Assembly (NCBI GenBank): GCA_936440205.1
Contig: OW387146.1
Span: 27,466,458 to 27,530,457, forward strand
DNA: 64,000 nt
From: Lepidonotus clava
Lineage: Eukaryota > Annelida > Polychaeta > Phyllodocida > Polynoidae
Direction: 5' to 3'
Every line of letters begins with the position of its first letter. Within the stretch, counting starts at the first letter, position 1. The notes under the pieces were generated by a model that did no database searches, had not been told where the DNA came from, and saw only the letters and a list, made by a program, of their open reading frames with translations. The translations under genes were made by a program, and so were the position numbers. Below, in pieces: positions 1-14,217 of this stretch.

Positions 1-4
1 CAAA

Positions 5-105
5 AATACTCTAAGACTCTAGGAGTCTTTCAACTAGGAAATACTGAAAATAATACTCTAAGACTCTAGGAGTCTAACAACTAGAAAAATACTGAAAATA
101 ATACT
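5..105. repeat. 47-bp tandem repeat, about two copies
   Basis: Two adjacent near-identical copies start at 5 and 52, and a third begins at about 100 and decays. Each contains the short palindrome AGACTCTAGGAGTCT. The array abuts the left edge of the window, so it may be longer. It is AT-rich and noncoding, with no link to a known family. Confidence 0.75.
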
Positions 106-697
106 AAAGAGAGGCATATACAGGTGCATGGCCAGGGCATTTAGGAATAAACAAAGGTAAGTAACTTGAAGGTCACCTTGAAAATAAATATTAAATCCCT
201 GTCACCAACATATATAAGACTCACTCTTTTAAAATACAAACATTAAACTGAAACAAACTCACTCAGCTAAACTCCTCCCAGCTCTGCTGAGATAAACTCC
301 AATACTCTATAAATCTACTGTCAAATCAAAATGACAAAACTCAGTTAACACATACCTCCACTCTATCCAAGGTCCAGGCCAAAAGTGAGGGTTGTCTGAG
401 GTCAGACAGGGGTTTAAATACCCCCTCCCAATGAAAGGTTGCTTCTCATTGGCTGAAATTCTGTTGACTGAAATCTGATTGGCTGTCACAAAAAAAGTTA
501 CATCAAAAATCTAAAGCCAATACAATAAACATACATAAACCATATACATACTGTTTATATAAATGTACTATATTTCTAGGCATAAATAAAACTAAATGCA
601 TTGCCTTTTATAAGGAAAAAATGGTGTGACCTAGAAAGCTGACCCAGATACCAGTCTGTGTCCCTGAGTCTGATTGGCTGTGCCTTGCATCAGCCCA

Positions 698-787
698 ACC
701 AGACCAGTCCACTCTGGCATTCAGGGGGACACAGCTTGTCACCACCCTGACCAGACCAGTCCACTCTGGCAGTCAGGGGGTCAAAGC
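698..787. repeat. 52-bp tandem duplication
   Basis: The word ACCAGACCAGTCCACTCTGG occurs at 698 and again at 750, each followed by a closely related GC-rich tail with CAGGGGG. The second copy is incomplete. It is a small local duplication with no coding meaning that I can see. Confidence 0.7.
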
Positions 788-2940
788 TAGGTATACCAAC
801 CTGCAGGTCGCCACACTGGTAACATCTGTGAGTAGTATAGGTGTGTGGGAGGGGGGGGGGGGTACTGATTACACACCTGACCTTCACCAGGTACACCCGG
901 TGAACGGCCTGCCCTGAAGGGGTGGGGGAAAAGGAGGGGGTGGAGGGACTGTTACATTTTTTTAATAGTGATATATAGAAGAAACAAACATTTCCCCATT
1001 TCCGAGATTCCCTACGGATCTGAGATAGATCTGGCACTGTTTCACTCTGAGCCAATTATTATCCAGGGGTACACTTCCCTGTCGGAATACCCAGGCCCGA
1101 GTATGCTGGGTCTGCTGTAGCACTATTCCGTGTCTAGGTGATCTTGTCTTTGCTCCTGGGTTCTGGTAGACCCTTTACCTACTGGAGTACCCCCGCCCCG
1201 GGTAGTGATACACCCACCCTCAGGTACAGCAGAGAGAGTAAGTTTCATTTTAGTCTCCATGGGTACAGGGACACCATGGGGTTTTAGTGGGTCTCAACTT
1301 CCTACAGGTCTTTGTAGCCAGGTGGGTTGGTGATGAGCCTCCCCTGACCCGTGCAGGCAGGCCGAGTGAAGAGTGGTTTTAGTACTTCTTTTTATAACGT
1401 TTTACCGAGATAGTTTTTATTGAAAGTAGCTAAGGTGGGTATCTGGAGTAAGCGGCCACTATTAGGTGGTTGGTGAAAGGGTAAACATATGGGTTGAGTG
1501 ATTGGAAACGCTCATGTGCTACATATTTACCAAACAAGTTAGAATGTGGAACCTAGACACTTGCCCTCATATACAATCGACACAGTATGTATATTGCAGT
1601 TTCGATTCCAATACACGGCAGTGGCCATAGAGTGTTTCCTCTGATCTAAGGAATGTAACTTGTAAGTGACAGCAGGGCGGGGTATGTGGAAAATAACCGA
1701 TATTTACATGTTATCAAATAGTTATAATCAGGGGAAGGACTGTGGGTACCAATCAATGGTTCCCTTCGCCGAACATTTCAGGAGCAACTCCAAAAGACAG
1801 ACAGTGGTGCTGCCCGTACAGCGGTGTGTTTTAGTTGACATTAAACAAGGCCTCAGCCTAATGTTTTACAGGCCCTCAAGGCGCGGCCCGCCTATAGGTA
1901 CAGCGGATTAATGCCCTGTTTTGATGTCAGCGCCAACTGGCGGCAGAATGGGCAAACACCTGGGGAAATTACATAAGAGGCGTGCGGCTAAATACAACAG
2001 TCATCCCACCCGGTACAACGCCAGACGTGATAAAGCACGTGTATATCTCGACGTGGGACTGTCCCGTTGGAATGGGTTCGGACCATTCAAGGCAGATCGA
2101 ACTGCTTTTAGCAAAGATTACTAAAAGATAATTATCGATGTACAATATCAAATTTTCCAGCATATAAATTGAAACAACCCAGCTGATTGTGATATGAGGA
2201 TCAGAGCGTAGACGTTTGAATGACGTGTGTGGTCGTTAAGCCCGCGGATCACCACCTGAGATAGTGGGGCAGTGGTGGGGCCGTCTGTCTATCGGCGGAT
2301 TACCACACGGGGATAATGAGTGGATTATCAGGTTAAGATTGGCCGGCCACCTCCGGGCACGCCTCGCACCTCGGCATTAACACTCACCGACTATTGTATT
2401 AACTCTGCCATCTGTCCGTCTCATAATGATACCTGGGGGGAGGGGGGGAGTGGGTGAAGGGTGGAGGTCCTCAAGCAAGAATCATTCTGTAGGTCAAACC
2501 GTGAGTGCATGATCCATATGGCTGCAGGGTGCATAGCTTTAAGTATCATGCACCCATATACGCATAGATATTAGAGAATTAAACACCCAATGAGAGAGTG
2601 CATGAAATATCAGCTGGATGCACATTATTTAGAATCAAATCACCTCCGCCCCTCCCGCCATGTCAGGGCGCACTATAGTCGGCCGTCTGGCCCCTCGTCC
2701 CCCGGGTCTGGAGTGGTACCTGTTGTGTGGGGCGTGGCCACCTTTAATTGTCCATCCCGGGGTAGTCGCCTTATATAACATCGATTACCGGCCTGTACAC
2801 AGGGTATAGATTTATAGATCGGCTGGTGTCGGCCCGCCAACTGAGGTATAAAGCCAGCGGGCAGGTCGGGGCTGGGGCCGGGCTGATCAGGGCTGTGTAC
2901 CCGGGGATTGGGCGCATTCAGGCGGCCGGCTGGAGTCGTC

Positions 2941-3736
2941 TTTTTTTTTTTTTTTTTTTAAATTGTTTATTAAGTAAATCACTTCAGGGTTGCCCCTGGT
3001 TTTCGGTGATATTACAATGATAAAGTGTAGTAAATAAACATTTCAGGTGGAATCTATAAGTATGTACATCAAGATAATACAATATATATTGGACCTAATA
3101 AAGTAGATCAGTATAAGCACAGTATCTGTGTTTGATCAGATTAATAAATTCATTGACACAGGTTGCAAATTGCATATCTTGGCATAGTTCATCCCAAATG
3201 ATTGTCCCTTTATAAAAAGCACTATTCTGGAATTTTGTTTTCATTTTTGTTGGGACAATAAACTGTTTCTTATTAGCCAATCTAGTTTGTCTTACTGGAA
3301 TAATTAACACACCATCTTTAACACTGTGTAAAAACATCAAACGAAGTAGTTGTTTATGCCTTCTCTGCTCTAAACTAGTCAATTTTAGTTTAGAATGTAG
3401 ATATTCAATGGTGACATGGTCACGGGGAGAGACACAAAGACAGATTCTGGCTGCATTATTTTGCAGTATCTGAAGCTCTCTTTTCTGTTCAAGTGTACAT
3501 GACATCAATATAAATCCACAGTAATCGAAATACGGCAGAATAGTTTGCTTGTAAATTGCTATGCTGGTTGAACAATCAATTGATTTTCTAATTTTGGACA
3601 ACTGAAATACCTTATTATTTACAATACGTTTAACATTATTAAAAGTTGGACAAACTGACAAGTCATGATCAATAGTAATACCTAGGTATGAGTAGCGCTC
3701 AACAAACTGTATTTTGTCTTTGATCAGAACATGTTA
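2941..3736 (-). mobile_element. 5'-truncated LINE (non-LTR retrotransposon) copy
   Basis: The minus strand holds the last part of a LINE second ORF, then a short 3' untranslated stretch, then a 19-base poly(A) (seen as T at 2941-2959 on the + strand). Loss of everything upstream of about 3736 with retention of the poly(A) end is the usual result of incomplete target-primed reverse transcription. The protein fragment has the C-terminal reverse-transcriptase layout of the Jockey/CR1/L2-like groups. I could not find clear target-site duplications next to the poly(A) or at the truncated end, so the exact borders are approximate. Confidence 0.85.
3095..3733 (-). pseudogene. LINE ORF2 fragment, C-terminal part of reverse transcriptase
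   Basis: An uninterrupted frame of about 210 codons on the minus strand ends in a normal stop at 3095 and has an in-frame TAA just upstream at 3734-3736. It contains the Y-LGITID strand motif near its start, then IYKQTILPYFDYCGF and LQILQNNAARICL. These match the thumb region that follows the catalytic palm of LINE reverse transcriptases (pattern: ILP-x-x-x-YC, then LQ-x-x-N-x-A-A-R). The catalytic FADD/YADD block and the endonuclease domain are missing because of the 5' truncation, so the copy cannot retrotranspose by itself. The intact frame implies a fairly recent insertion. I infer no host role. Confidence 0.85.
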
Positions 3737-6700
3737 CTTTTATGCTTTTATAATACATGTATAGCTGACACGGGGATCAGAGCTATTGGATTTCTTATAT
3801 CATCCTATATGCTCTGATTAGTAATTCTTAAGTACAACAGTGCATACATACATTATGTATATAATTCATATTTTGTTCTGTATAGTAGATATCCATACTT
3901 ACTCATAGATAAAAGAAAATGGAAGGGGAAAAAAGGAAAAAATATTCATATATAAATCATCATGATTATGTATTATATATATCATAGACGATATTCTCAT
4001 ACATTGATGAATAGTTTACCAGTTACTAAGTTGTAAAATATAGAGTTTTGAAAAATTAAGCGTTATTCTTTTATGAGTCAGGTGAAAATGCCCTACAGGT
4101 CAACCCTGGTAAATCCGTGAAGCCGCCATGACAGTCACAGGCCTGATAAGGGGGCGTGTTGCTAGGGAATGCTCCGGGCCCGGAATCCGCAATAATCCTG
4201 TAAATCCAGGACATAATCCAGCATGGAATAATGATGTTTGGATCTTCTGCTGGTTACCCGGCACCCCGTGTAATATAACGACCCAGCCCGGCTACAAGCG
4301 AGATATAAGAGGCCGATTACTGGAGGATTTGTCCGACTCTGGCCTTATCAGAACGTACCGAGACACGACTTGCTTTAATTGGGCAAATGTAGAAATGACG
4401 CTATGAAAATATCGCTTAGTAAAAAAGAAATTGAACTTAAGTGACTCAGAGTCATACTATGTTACCAAGAAGATTAGACCTTCATTTAGAAGTGCTACAG
4501 AAACTATCAATGTTTTTTTTTTTTAACATGTATATTCTTTTTGTTATTCTAGCTAGTTCTGGGTGGTCTGTTCTCAAAAGTCTATATGACATGCCTATGA
4601 CAAGCAACACTTGGGATTACTTGTCTTTCCCTTGCCACGTATCCAAGCACAATGTCAAATAATCTACTCCTTTTGTCTCAGTGACATTCAAGAACGAATG
4701 GGGTAGAATATTTTATTTGAAACTGTTAAAATGTGATATGAATTTTGTAGAAGTGTAGATAAGGGTTTCCCTGGGCCGGGTTGCCCCTTTGGGGTGGCGG
4801 TTGGTGCCAACAGAGTACAAAGGGTCTGGCAGGGGTTGGGTGGCCACGAGTGGACACTGTCCAAGTCTGAACTGACCCCTCCGCCCACCACGCCCCCTCT
4901 CGGCCAAGTCACGCAACTTAACACTCCACACGTCAACGTGACGCGGTTTGTGTCGACATATACGGCATTGGTTGGCGGGCATCAAAATCATTATTTAGAT
5001 TTTTAAAAAAAATAAATGATACTAGGTATGGCATAATAGCAATATATGTCCCTTCCAGGATTTATATCCGAAGAAGGTAAACTGGATATGAAGGTGGTTT
5101 CATCTGCCTGATGAGAAAGCCTACATCTTCACATATTAGCATGTACCTGGCGAAACGTCCAATCTATCAGTTCAGTTCGTTGAGACGCACCCTTTGACGG
5201 TGTCGAATGTGCTTCCTTATGAATTGGCTTTAGTATTTGTGAGTGTTGCACATAGGCCTATTTAAGTTTCCTAAACAAATAGTGGTTATTAAGGGTTAAC
5301 TCCCAGGATACAAACAGGTGAAAACCAGCCGTTGGCTCGGGAACTACTTTGTGTGCCATCGCACGCCTTATCCCTCCGCGCATGGCTGCACAGCCTCACT
5401 CTCCTCCCCGATCCACTGGACCCAAATACCCCCCTGCCCTCTGCTAACAGATCTATCTTCTGCTAGGAGAGCGTGCTAACTCATTCATCCTCCACGCGCC
5501 AATGCGCATGCTCAGCGAGGTGCGCGCGCGGCCGGAAGTGTTCTCTGGCCGCCGGAAGTGGGAGGCCTCGTGCGGCTGACTGGTCTCATCATGTTTATCG
5601 AATCAGACCGAACAAGGGCCAGAGAAAGGGGCCCGGATTGATAACAAATAGTTAAGTAAACATTAAAGGTGGGTTCGGCGGGCCAGAAGGGTCCATTAAA
5701 GCTGCACCCTGCTCCCAGAGGGCCCTACCCCCACCAGATGCCGTCTACTGTTCTCTGTCCCTCTAAACTACCGCTATTTGGTCTTTGCTTTCTTTTCCGT
5801 GTCTTACTTCGACGTCATAGTAACATTTGCACTTGTCCCTTTCAATATTTTATTTTGCCATATGACCAATGATAATAAATATATTCTCCAGGGTCTTATT
5901 CCCATATTCTGTTATAAATGCGGTCAGTGCTTATACATATACTTGTACATGTATATGCCATTTGGAGTTTGTGAATAAAAACTGCATAAAAGAGACAACT
6001 TTTCTGATATTCAGCTGCCCTAAAAAAGTAGGCATTTTTCGTTAAAATCACACATCAACAATAATTTGTGAAGTTTGACTGTGTTTTTAGTGCTAAGTAA
6101 CTCCAACTTTCCATAAAGCCTGACATTTTGAAATTGAAAATATAGATAGAAAAAGAAGGAAAGAGTGACTAGCGAGTAGTGTTGGGTGTTGGCGTGGTCA
6201 GGTGGGGGTGGGGCTGATTAGGGCCCGGCCAGGTGGTCGGGGCAAACATCAAGGGTCGCCGACAAGGTCACGTAAAGGTAACCCCCCCTCCTGGCCTCCC
6301 TCACTCGTCCTACCCCTACCCCAGTCTCACACCTCCCTCTCCCCACCCCACCTCCTGCCACCTCCGGGGACACCTCACGTCCTTGTCGACGTCTCCGGGC
6401 ATCAGTTGGTATCCTAATTAGGGGTTCTAAAGGGACTTTGAGTGTCCAATGAGGCCATACATGCATAATGTTTTACATTTACCAGAAAACTGCATGGACA
6501 TTGCGCAGATATCCACCAGACCTAGATAACGAACCCATTTAGTAAAATTGTTGGAAAATAAGAAGTAAAGCCTTGTAATCATAATTGCGGGGAGTTTCTT
6601 TTACTTTTATATTATTTGTTGAAAAATTATAGGAATATTTACATATACTCCATGTTAAGAAGTTGAATCGTGACTAGAAAAAAATAAAATTGAGTAGGCC

Positions 6701-9234
6701 TACAATCAAAGATGTTGAAAAACTTAAAGCACCAGTGGGTAACATCATACTCCAGAAAACGCAGTGTTTAAAAAGACAAATGTGATTTACATGAATTTAT
6801 TATCAAGTTGACAGTTGTTTATCGACCTTCACCATGGGGCCTTTTGTTCCTGGTCTCGTGGTGCGTATCACGTGACACGAGACGTCAAGTCGCGCCTGCG
6901 CCCTGAGTGGTTGCCATGGGAACCAGGTGAAAACTTAGCCTCAGTGCTTTGTGGCCGTCCACTCTGGGTAGGGTACCCGACCCCAGCCTCCTGAGGAGGG
7001 ACGGGGAGAGGGGCTGACACGGGGGATGGCAACTGGCAGGATCTCTAGGGTAATGGAGAAGTGACCGATTCTATGATAGCTTTTCTCAGAATGTCGAGGG
7101 TTGTAGGAAAGGGAATCCTTTGTAAACACGTATCTACCTATCACAGAGGTAGACCTTGGTGACATTAGATCAGGACCCTCAGATATATGTAGGAACACCC
7201 ACTTTATTAATTTTCTGTGTCTTGTCTCTCTCGCTGTGCGGTGAGACAGGCTGAGAAGCTGTCAGACCTAATTGTGTATCATCAGACGGCGGGAATAGAA
7301 GGTCTGTCCCACCGACAGCTGGCCGCTAACAAGTGGTCCGGGGCCCACCCTGTATTAAGACCCCTAAATACACACATTGAAATTTCACACTTTCCGCCTC
7401 CACTCTCGGAGCACCCACGGCCTAAACTACCGTTTGATCTTTTACGTCGCCGGGATAATTTAGGCTGAAGCCTGCTGGCACGTTTTGCGCCACGACTCTA
7501 GACCTGTAATTTCCCGGATCAAATCGACTGAAATCGATACTGAGGTAATTGGTGCAGGGCCGCCTGAAAGGGCGGCGACCAATCAGAACGCCGCGTGCCA
7601 TTTAGCCCGGAACTTACACACCACACTCGATGTACGGGCGCTTTTTGATTTGCTAATATTAGGTCTAATGGACCTCTTGTTGCAGATCGCATGCTTTTCA
7701 CATTGTATGATACTAAAGGGATGTTTTCGCATTATATGGCACAGCCGCACTACCTGCTGGTTTCAATGGGACGCTCAATGGAACCAGAACACCCTGTGTG
7801 GTTGTACAGTGGTACGGCCTGAATGGACGGGGTTTGCTTTTAACCCACATGGAGAAGTTGTACTTTCGTGTATATTAGATAACGCAGACAACAAAAAAGC
7901 CGGGTCTGTCTTACGTTGTAGCTAAACCAGCATCCCGCTGCTCTGATGTTGACGTGTACCGTGTAAGTAGTATAGAGAAACGGCCCTTTTACGACCTCCG
8001 AAGGACAACACATTGTCACTGCCCAACCAGCAGGACAGTGCTACGATTCATGTATGCGGACTGCGCACCCTACCTGACGATCCCTTTATTTAGAGTGGAA
8101 TCATTGTATATCATGTGAGGAATGGTGGCCGCTGGGGTGGCCGTAACTGTCCTACCTGTGGCCGTACCGGGCGTCACCCCCCCCCCCCCAGCTCCCTGTG
8201 GATGGCCACCCCCTGACTCAGACTCACACAGACTCACACACGGTCAGTGTACAGAACAGAACGGATCAATGCTCCCACAATGTACCTCCTTCTTACCAGT
8301 TCTAACAGCTCCCGATACAGGGATCGTTATTGATAACTTTTGTAATCCTTTCCTCGACTTCCTGTTGATGTGGTCGTGGATGACGTTCATGGGGGGGGGG
8401 GGGGGTGAGGACACACCCATGTCTGATTGTGCGACTCACTTCTATAGATTCAGCAACTATAAATGCGGATACATGTTTAAACCGGTCATTATCTATATAG
8501 ATAATTATGGAGTTAAGAGTTAGATCATGAAAATGTCATTAGTAAGGAGTCAATGAAAATAAAACTTAATGGAGAATATCTAGTAGAAAAGAACACCAAA
8601 TTAGTAGGGAATTTTGGTAAGGTTGCAACAAATGTAATTCGCACGGTCAAAGAACATGTAAAAGCTACAAGAGACGTCCAATTACTTGCCGTTTGTACCA
8701 TTTTCATCTACTGGTAGTTGGTTCAGTAATTACAGACCCATTCATCAAGTCCTTCTCCGTGGTTCGCTTTAATCATCAAGTCAGTTGACCCAGGCGTCAC
8801 CCAAACACTGCAGGGTGGGGTCCTGACCCCCCAGTCCACCCTGCGGTGACCCCTGACGCCCCCTGGTGGCCGCTGCCCTCCTCTGGTCACGTGGTCAGTG
8901 CGGTGGTCAGGTGAGTGACCACAGGTCAGTCGGACCTCACCTGGTGGTTACCATGGTGACCAATGACCAGGTGACGACAGGGGGAGATGGAGGAGGGCTG
9001 AGGTGGGGATCATTAGGGGTTAATGGGGTTAGGGTGGAGAGTGGCGGTGGTTTATGGGCGTGTGGGGGAGAGTGGTGAGTTATGAGGGGTGGTCGGGGTG
9101 GTCCTTGTGAGTGTGGTAATCTACAAATGGGTTACTAAGGATGTGGGTAACTAACTGCGGGTAATAAAGGTGTCAGTAGGTGACAGCCCACTCCCGGTGG
9201 TACCCGAGGTCCCCTCACCTGGTCAGGTACAGGT

Positions 9235-9257
9235 GGGGGGGGGGGGGGGGGGGGGGG
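9235..9257. repeat. poly-G tract, 23 G
   Basis: This is the longest uninterrupted mononucleotide G run in the window. Similar runs of 12 or more occur at 851, 8391, 20247, 31340, 34016, 41101, 45046, 56759, 58065 and 60002. Runs of C occur at 14485, 24349, 25173, 45419, 54029 and 62469. Such tracts can form G-quadruplexes, but they also mutate by slippage and are error-prone in sequencing, so their exact lengths are uncertain. Confidence 0.85.
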
Positions 9258-10353
9258 TCCACACCTGGGCCTTCCGTCAAGGCTGGGGCATTACATCCCT
9301 GCTTTAATACAGAAAGACAAGGACCTATTAGTCGTTACCCAATACCTAATTTCATCTAATTGTGACGAATCAAATTAGGTGAGGCATTATACCTGCTATC
9401 AATTTCCCCAGTTACGTAATGCAGAGTTGCACGATATGTAGTTAATTGTATACCGTGTGTAGCACTAAATTGCATATGGACATGATATAAACGTCTAGTG
9501 TCATTAATCCTGGGCGTCAATGATTCATCTTATCACAGCAGTCATTCATGCTCAGACTGTTACCAACATGTATGTATACTCGTTGCTGTTACCGAGTGTC
9601 AGTATGGGGCGGGTGAAGGGTGGGTAACACAGGGGTCCCCCAGGTATACAGTAATGGGGTGTACAGGGAGCTAAATCCACCTCTATTATAAGTGTGGGTG
9701 GTATCAGTTAAGGCCGGAGCCCATAGCTCATTCAGGGGCAGGGGGCGGAGTGGCTGCCCTTTACTTAGCATGAATACATTTATGAGAGTTATTGTTCAAC
9801 ACAAGGGAAAAGGCAAGGAAGTACGGAACCCATATTAATAATTAGTAGGTTATTCGGTATTTGGCAATGAAAGCAGAGTTTTGTAAATTCACATCTGTTT
9901 GTGTCTCTGGACTTTCAAAGCGATAATTTGGATAATAAATCCATACGGTCTTAAATGGTGGCATCATGATTACTATCGTTTTAATCATAATTCATCATTG
10001 CTGTTCATGAAATGATGTTTCTACACACAAAGTAAAAAATCTAATTTACCGGTACTCAATGAATATTTAAATATGAGTATAATGAATTTGCAATCTAGCC
10101 AGATTTACATTTGATCTTACGAATCAACAACGCTGAGATGTTAATTGTTATCTTGAAGTTGGAATCTAATAAAGTTTTCTTTCTTTGCAGGTATGTGTCT
10201 CTTCTCTCTCATCATAAGGTAAACCCCCGTTTGTCAAGGGTGAACGGTACGTATGTTAGTCCACTGCTTAGTATCTGAAAGGACCTGCCACAAACGTCGG
10301 AGGGCTGGCACCTGGGAAACCTATATGTACATTTTATTTGATTTATCATTGAC

Positions 10354-10418
10354 CAATTTTGACAGAGGTCCGGTCGTCTGTGGATACCATATAGACGACC
10401 GGACCTCTGTCAAAATTG
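10354..10418. repeat. perfect inverted repeat, 26-bp arms, 13-nt loop
   Basis: The left arm 10354-10379 and the right arm 10393-10418 are exact reverse complements (core GACAGAGGTCCGGTCGTCT), separated by a 13-base loop. If transcribed from either strand, the 65 bases would fold into an uninterrupted stem. Flanking sequence does not extend the pairing. No protein or known RNA family is recognised. It may be a small inverted duplication or a short-hairpin RNA candidate. Confidence 0.85.
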
Positions 10419-13400
10419 ATGGTACGTCTATTATACAGAAGTCAAGTGAAGTGGTAAGGTCCCCCTCCTCCTCGCCACGTCCCCTGCCCCTCACCTACCG
10501 CTCTATTTACCTACGTCAACAAAGGTAATAAGCTCACAAAGGGCGTGTTGTGGTGGTGACCCACCGCACACCTGCCCCTGGCGACCTGCGGTAGAAACAG
10601 TTAGCTTATCTGTCAACATGGCCAATTTGATCAACCAGAAAATCGACACTTCGATATGATTTGTTCATCCATATTCTCTCAGTTCAAATCAAAATAACAA
10701 TTTTGATGTAATCATCTTGTAATCAAACGCAACCCTACAATTGTTTAAACATTTCTTTAATAGTGACAGACTGAACGTGATATCAATCCACCTGCTGATG
10801 CACAGGTTATGGTCATATGACGCAGAGTGAAGTTATTCAATAATAATAACACTTATTAAGTTGCTTTGATAACTCCGGGTCAATTACATGGCTTCAAACG
10901 GTCCGTGTTTTGTGTTGGGGATATCCTGATTGTTTCATGTCCACCTATCACATGTCCGTACACGTTACCTGCCATGATACATGCTGGTGACATGCTAACT
11001 GGGCGTCCCGACATGTAAGAGGTACAAAGCCCCCCAGTGGTGGACATATGGCGGGTTTTTGAGGTCGTATCGTGTTACCGGGGGCACCGTGTGATGACAC
11101 AATTAAAACCGTAATTTGAGGATTTCCGCCAGATTCTGATTTAAACTATCATTGGGAACACACGGGGAATGGCACTGGACCTGCTAGCTGAGAACGATTC
11201 CTATATATTATAATTGTGGGTATCGTAAACGTTCAGCTTCACAAGCTGGTGTTTCTTTCAACCCACATCATATACAGTGCAAATACGTATATTCTAGGCC
11301 CACTTGACTGTCAGGTATCTATCCCTATATTAGCCTAGTCTATACAGTGTTGTCAAGATAAAAAAAAAAAAAAAAGAAGACATCACAAAGATCAAAAGTA
11401 CTCGTCTCATACTTGGTACCACAAAGAAGATAATTCCTGTAATTTCCCAAATTGTGATATACTAATTCTATGCAGGAATCCCAAAATCCACGGTTCTTCA
11501 CTTTTCCCTAGTCTAGGCTAGTTCGTCGTGCCCACAAAGATGTCCATTGTTAGTAATGTATATAGAGAAGTGTTATCCAGGTGATAAAACAAAGAGGATC
11601 TGTCCTCCACTCTCCACTACCTCACCTGAACCCACAATCTCCCAGCACACCTGTTGATAGAGCTATAGCTAAAAAAAAAACCTCACCTGGCGAGGCTCTG
11701 TTAGGAGAGTGTGGATCGTGGCCCGCCTCTCAGGCCTGTTCCATATGGAGCAGCGTGTGTCAGGTATTAATTAGCATTGATTAGCATTAATTAGCCCAGG
11801 AGGCCTCCACATCACGTTCTGCCGCCATTGTCACAGCCCAGGTGAACAGGGGTCTCATAGACCTTACCTGCTGCTCCAAGATCAGGTCAATAAACAAAGA
11901 CAAAGACTCCATGTTGATATCAACACCTGCGTGTATTTACACCTTTACTAGTGCATGAAGCCCCGTGGAATCCCCCGCCCATAATTTTTTTCTTCTTGAG
12001 ATGTCTGATATGTCATGGGAATCATACAGTTCACTGTTCTGTCTGTTCCCAGGGTCCTTACAACCAGCTACCCCGACCGCCCTAATTGTAATTGATCAGC
12101 TTTATAACTGACAAAATTACATTTTACATTTTATCCAATTACCCGGTTTGATATAACTAATAGGGCAAGGGAGTCCTATGGGCTATGAATGATTCCTTTG
12201 GCGCATAAAAACCCAAAACGATCCAATCCTGAAGGTTACGACAAAATGACAACAATAAGCCATTCATACAAAATGATATTGGACTTTCTAAAAAGCCAAT
12301 ATAGTCTGTGGATTCTTATATGAGATGTTTTTATGAAGTGTGTCTGTGTGGGCGATATTCTGTGCATGTACCATGTTTCCTCTAGACAGTTATTACTGGG
12401 TCTTGTCAGCCACACCCATGTGTTTTGGGACCTACCGAGAAGTATGGGCGGGGGTCGGGAACATCATGAAACGGGCATTGTTCGATGAATAAAAACAGTC
12501 CCTGCAGAGTTTTTCCTCAGTCTTCGTCGATGGGATAACAGAACTTCTTCGCTGCAAAGAAAAGTAAGTTAAAAGGCAAGTATACAAAGGGAACGGCCGT
12601 TTGATACCGACTGTGTGTCCCCGGCAGAGGCGGCTGTTACAGGTCTGACCTCACAGAATAATACATCTCGTACCCTATAGCACACGCAGACTGATTGGCT
12701 CAAATTCATTGCTTAAAAAAGGGCAATAATCTTCCAAGTGAACTAGTTCAATTCCCCATTCCCACAACCTGGAGGGTTGTGATCACTATTTCTTAGGGCA
12801 AAAGTTATTTCTATTTACATTGATACTCATAGTGTTCTCATTTTACCAAACGTGCCGCCTCAGGAGAAAATATGATGTTTATAAGAAATATAGAGTCTCT
12901 GAAGGGTGGGGGAGTGCACATCGGGTGTAGTTGATTACACCAGTGGTGCACACGTTGACTGAGCCCTGACCGCGGCCCGTGCTCTAATGAGGGCCGCCCC
13001 GCACCCACCCCGACCCGGGAGACGGGTGGGGCAGATACCGGCCCAGATAGGGGCCCAGATTGGGACCGAAGTGTCCTAATTATGACGGGACCAGGACCAT
13101 ATTAAGGGTGTCATATCGGCCCCCACTAACTGGGACCACATGTCTGAGGCCCTTTGGGGGCCCTAACACCTTGAGGGATGAACCTTTACACGTTGAAGGT
13201 CATAAACAAGGGCTAAGATTGAAACGAGGGTTGGTAACCATGCAAGGGGCCTTCCATTAAGGCACATTTTCAAAGACTTCCCGCCCCCCCCCCATTGGTG
13301 CGTACATACTTTATGGACCTTTCTGACCCGTAGATTCAACCAGCGGGGTAATAGACACCTCTTAGATGGAACCTTTGACGGTATGGAATATATCATGAAA

Positions 13401-14217
13401 TGACATGGAAACAGAATGTCCAATATCTCTAGATTGGTTTTGCTAAGTCAGTAGACAGCTGAGGGGTGGGTGGGTGACAGTGGACGCCCTGACCCCGTAC
13501 TTATTGAGTTAGTGTGGGGCGCGGGTACAAGTACCTCTGACAGCCCTGTCAACCCCCATCGGACCCCTGTCATGTCCTGTCAGTGGGGATCTCATCATAG
13601 ATGGCCATAGATGGGAGACGTAAATCCCACCTGACTTTGGTTTACAGGAAAACGGTCTAAACATCAAGAAGTTAGTGTAGGCACAATTATCAGAACATAG
13701 TACCCATAAACATATCAACCTAATCGTAATTTTAAATCCCTTAAAATTCCAACTGTTGCACCAATTTGAGGATAGTTAGTTGTTCCCATTAAAAGATCTA
13801 AGGGTACCTATGCCATATGCCCATACTGCCGTCCGACGCCACCTCCCGTTCATTAAGCCTCCTGTGACGGGCGCCATATGCTGAAGTACCCATCTCGTGA
13901 ATAATGAACTAATTATCATGTAGAATCACAGACCCCGCCAGCCCCAATTAGTCTGAACTCACCTAACTCACAGACAGGTGGTGCTGGGTCTGCGAGGTCA
14001 ATGTCTAGGCAATGAAAAATTAACATCAAACATATGTACAGGATAGACTGACCAAAGGATGTCTGCAAGTGCAGCTTGTGGGGTTGGGGAATAGAACTAG
14101 TTGAACTGGAACGTCATATGGCTCACCCTGGTCATAACCTTAAAACACGTTACACTCCAAATACCCAGATTTCAGTGCTCTGGGAGTTTGCTCTGACCAC
14201 TGACACTGACTGACCAT

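Larger units (their letters stand above)
1..2940. other. noncoding DNA, no gene recognised
   Basis: Apart from the small tandem repeats at 5-105 and 698-787 and a run of 12 G at 851-862, I see no convincing exon here. The open frames are short, lack recognisable domains and look like chance frames in GC-rich patches. The sequence alternates between AT-rich stretches and GC-rich blocks with G- or C-runs, as it does through the rest of the window. Confidence 0.6.

Noticed and set aside
7485-7925. 146-codon + strand open frame as a gene
   Set aside because: No signal, domain or coding-like composition; it has stretches rich in Cys, Trp and Ile with no pattern.
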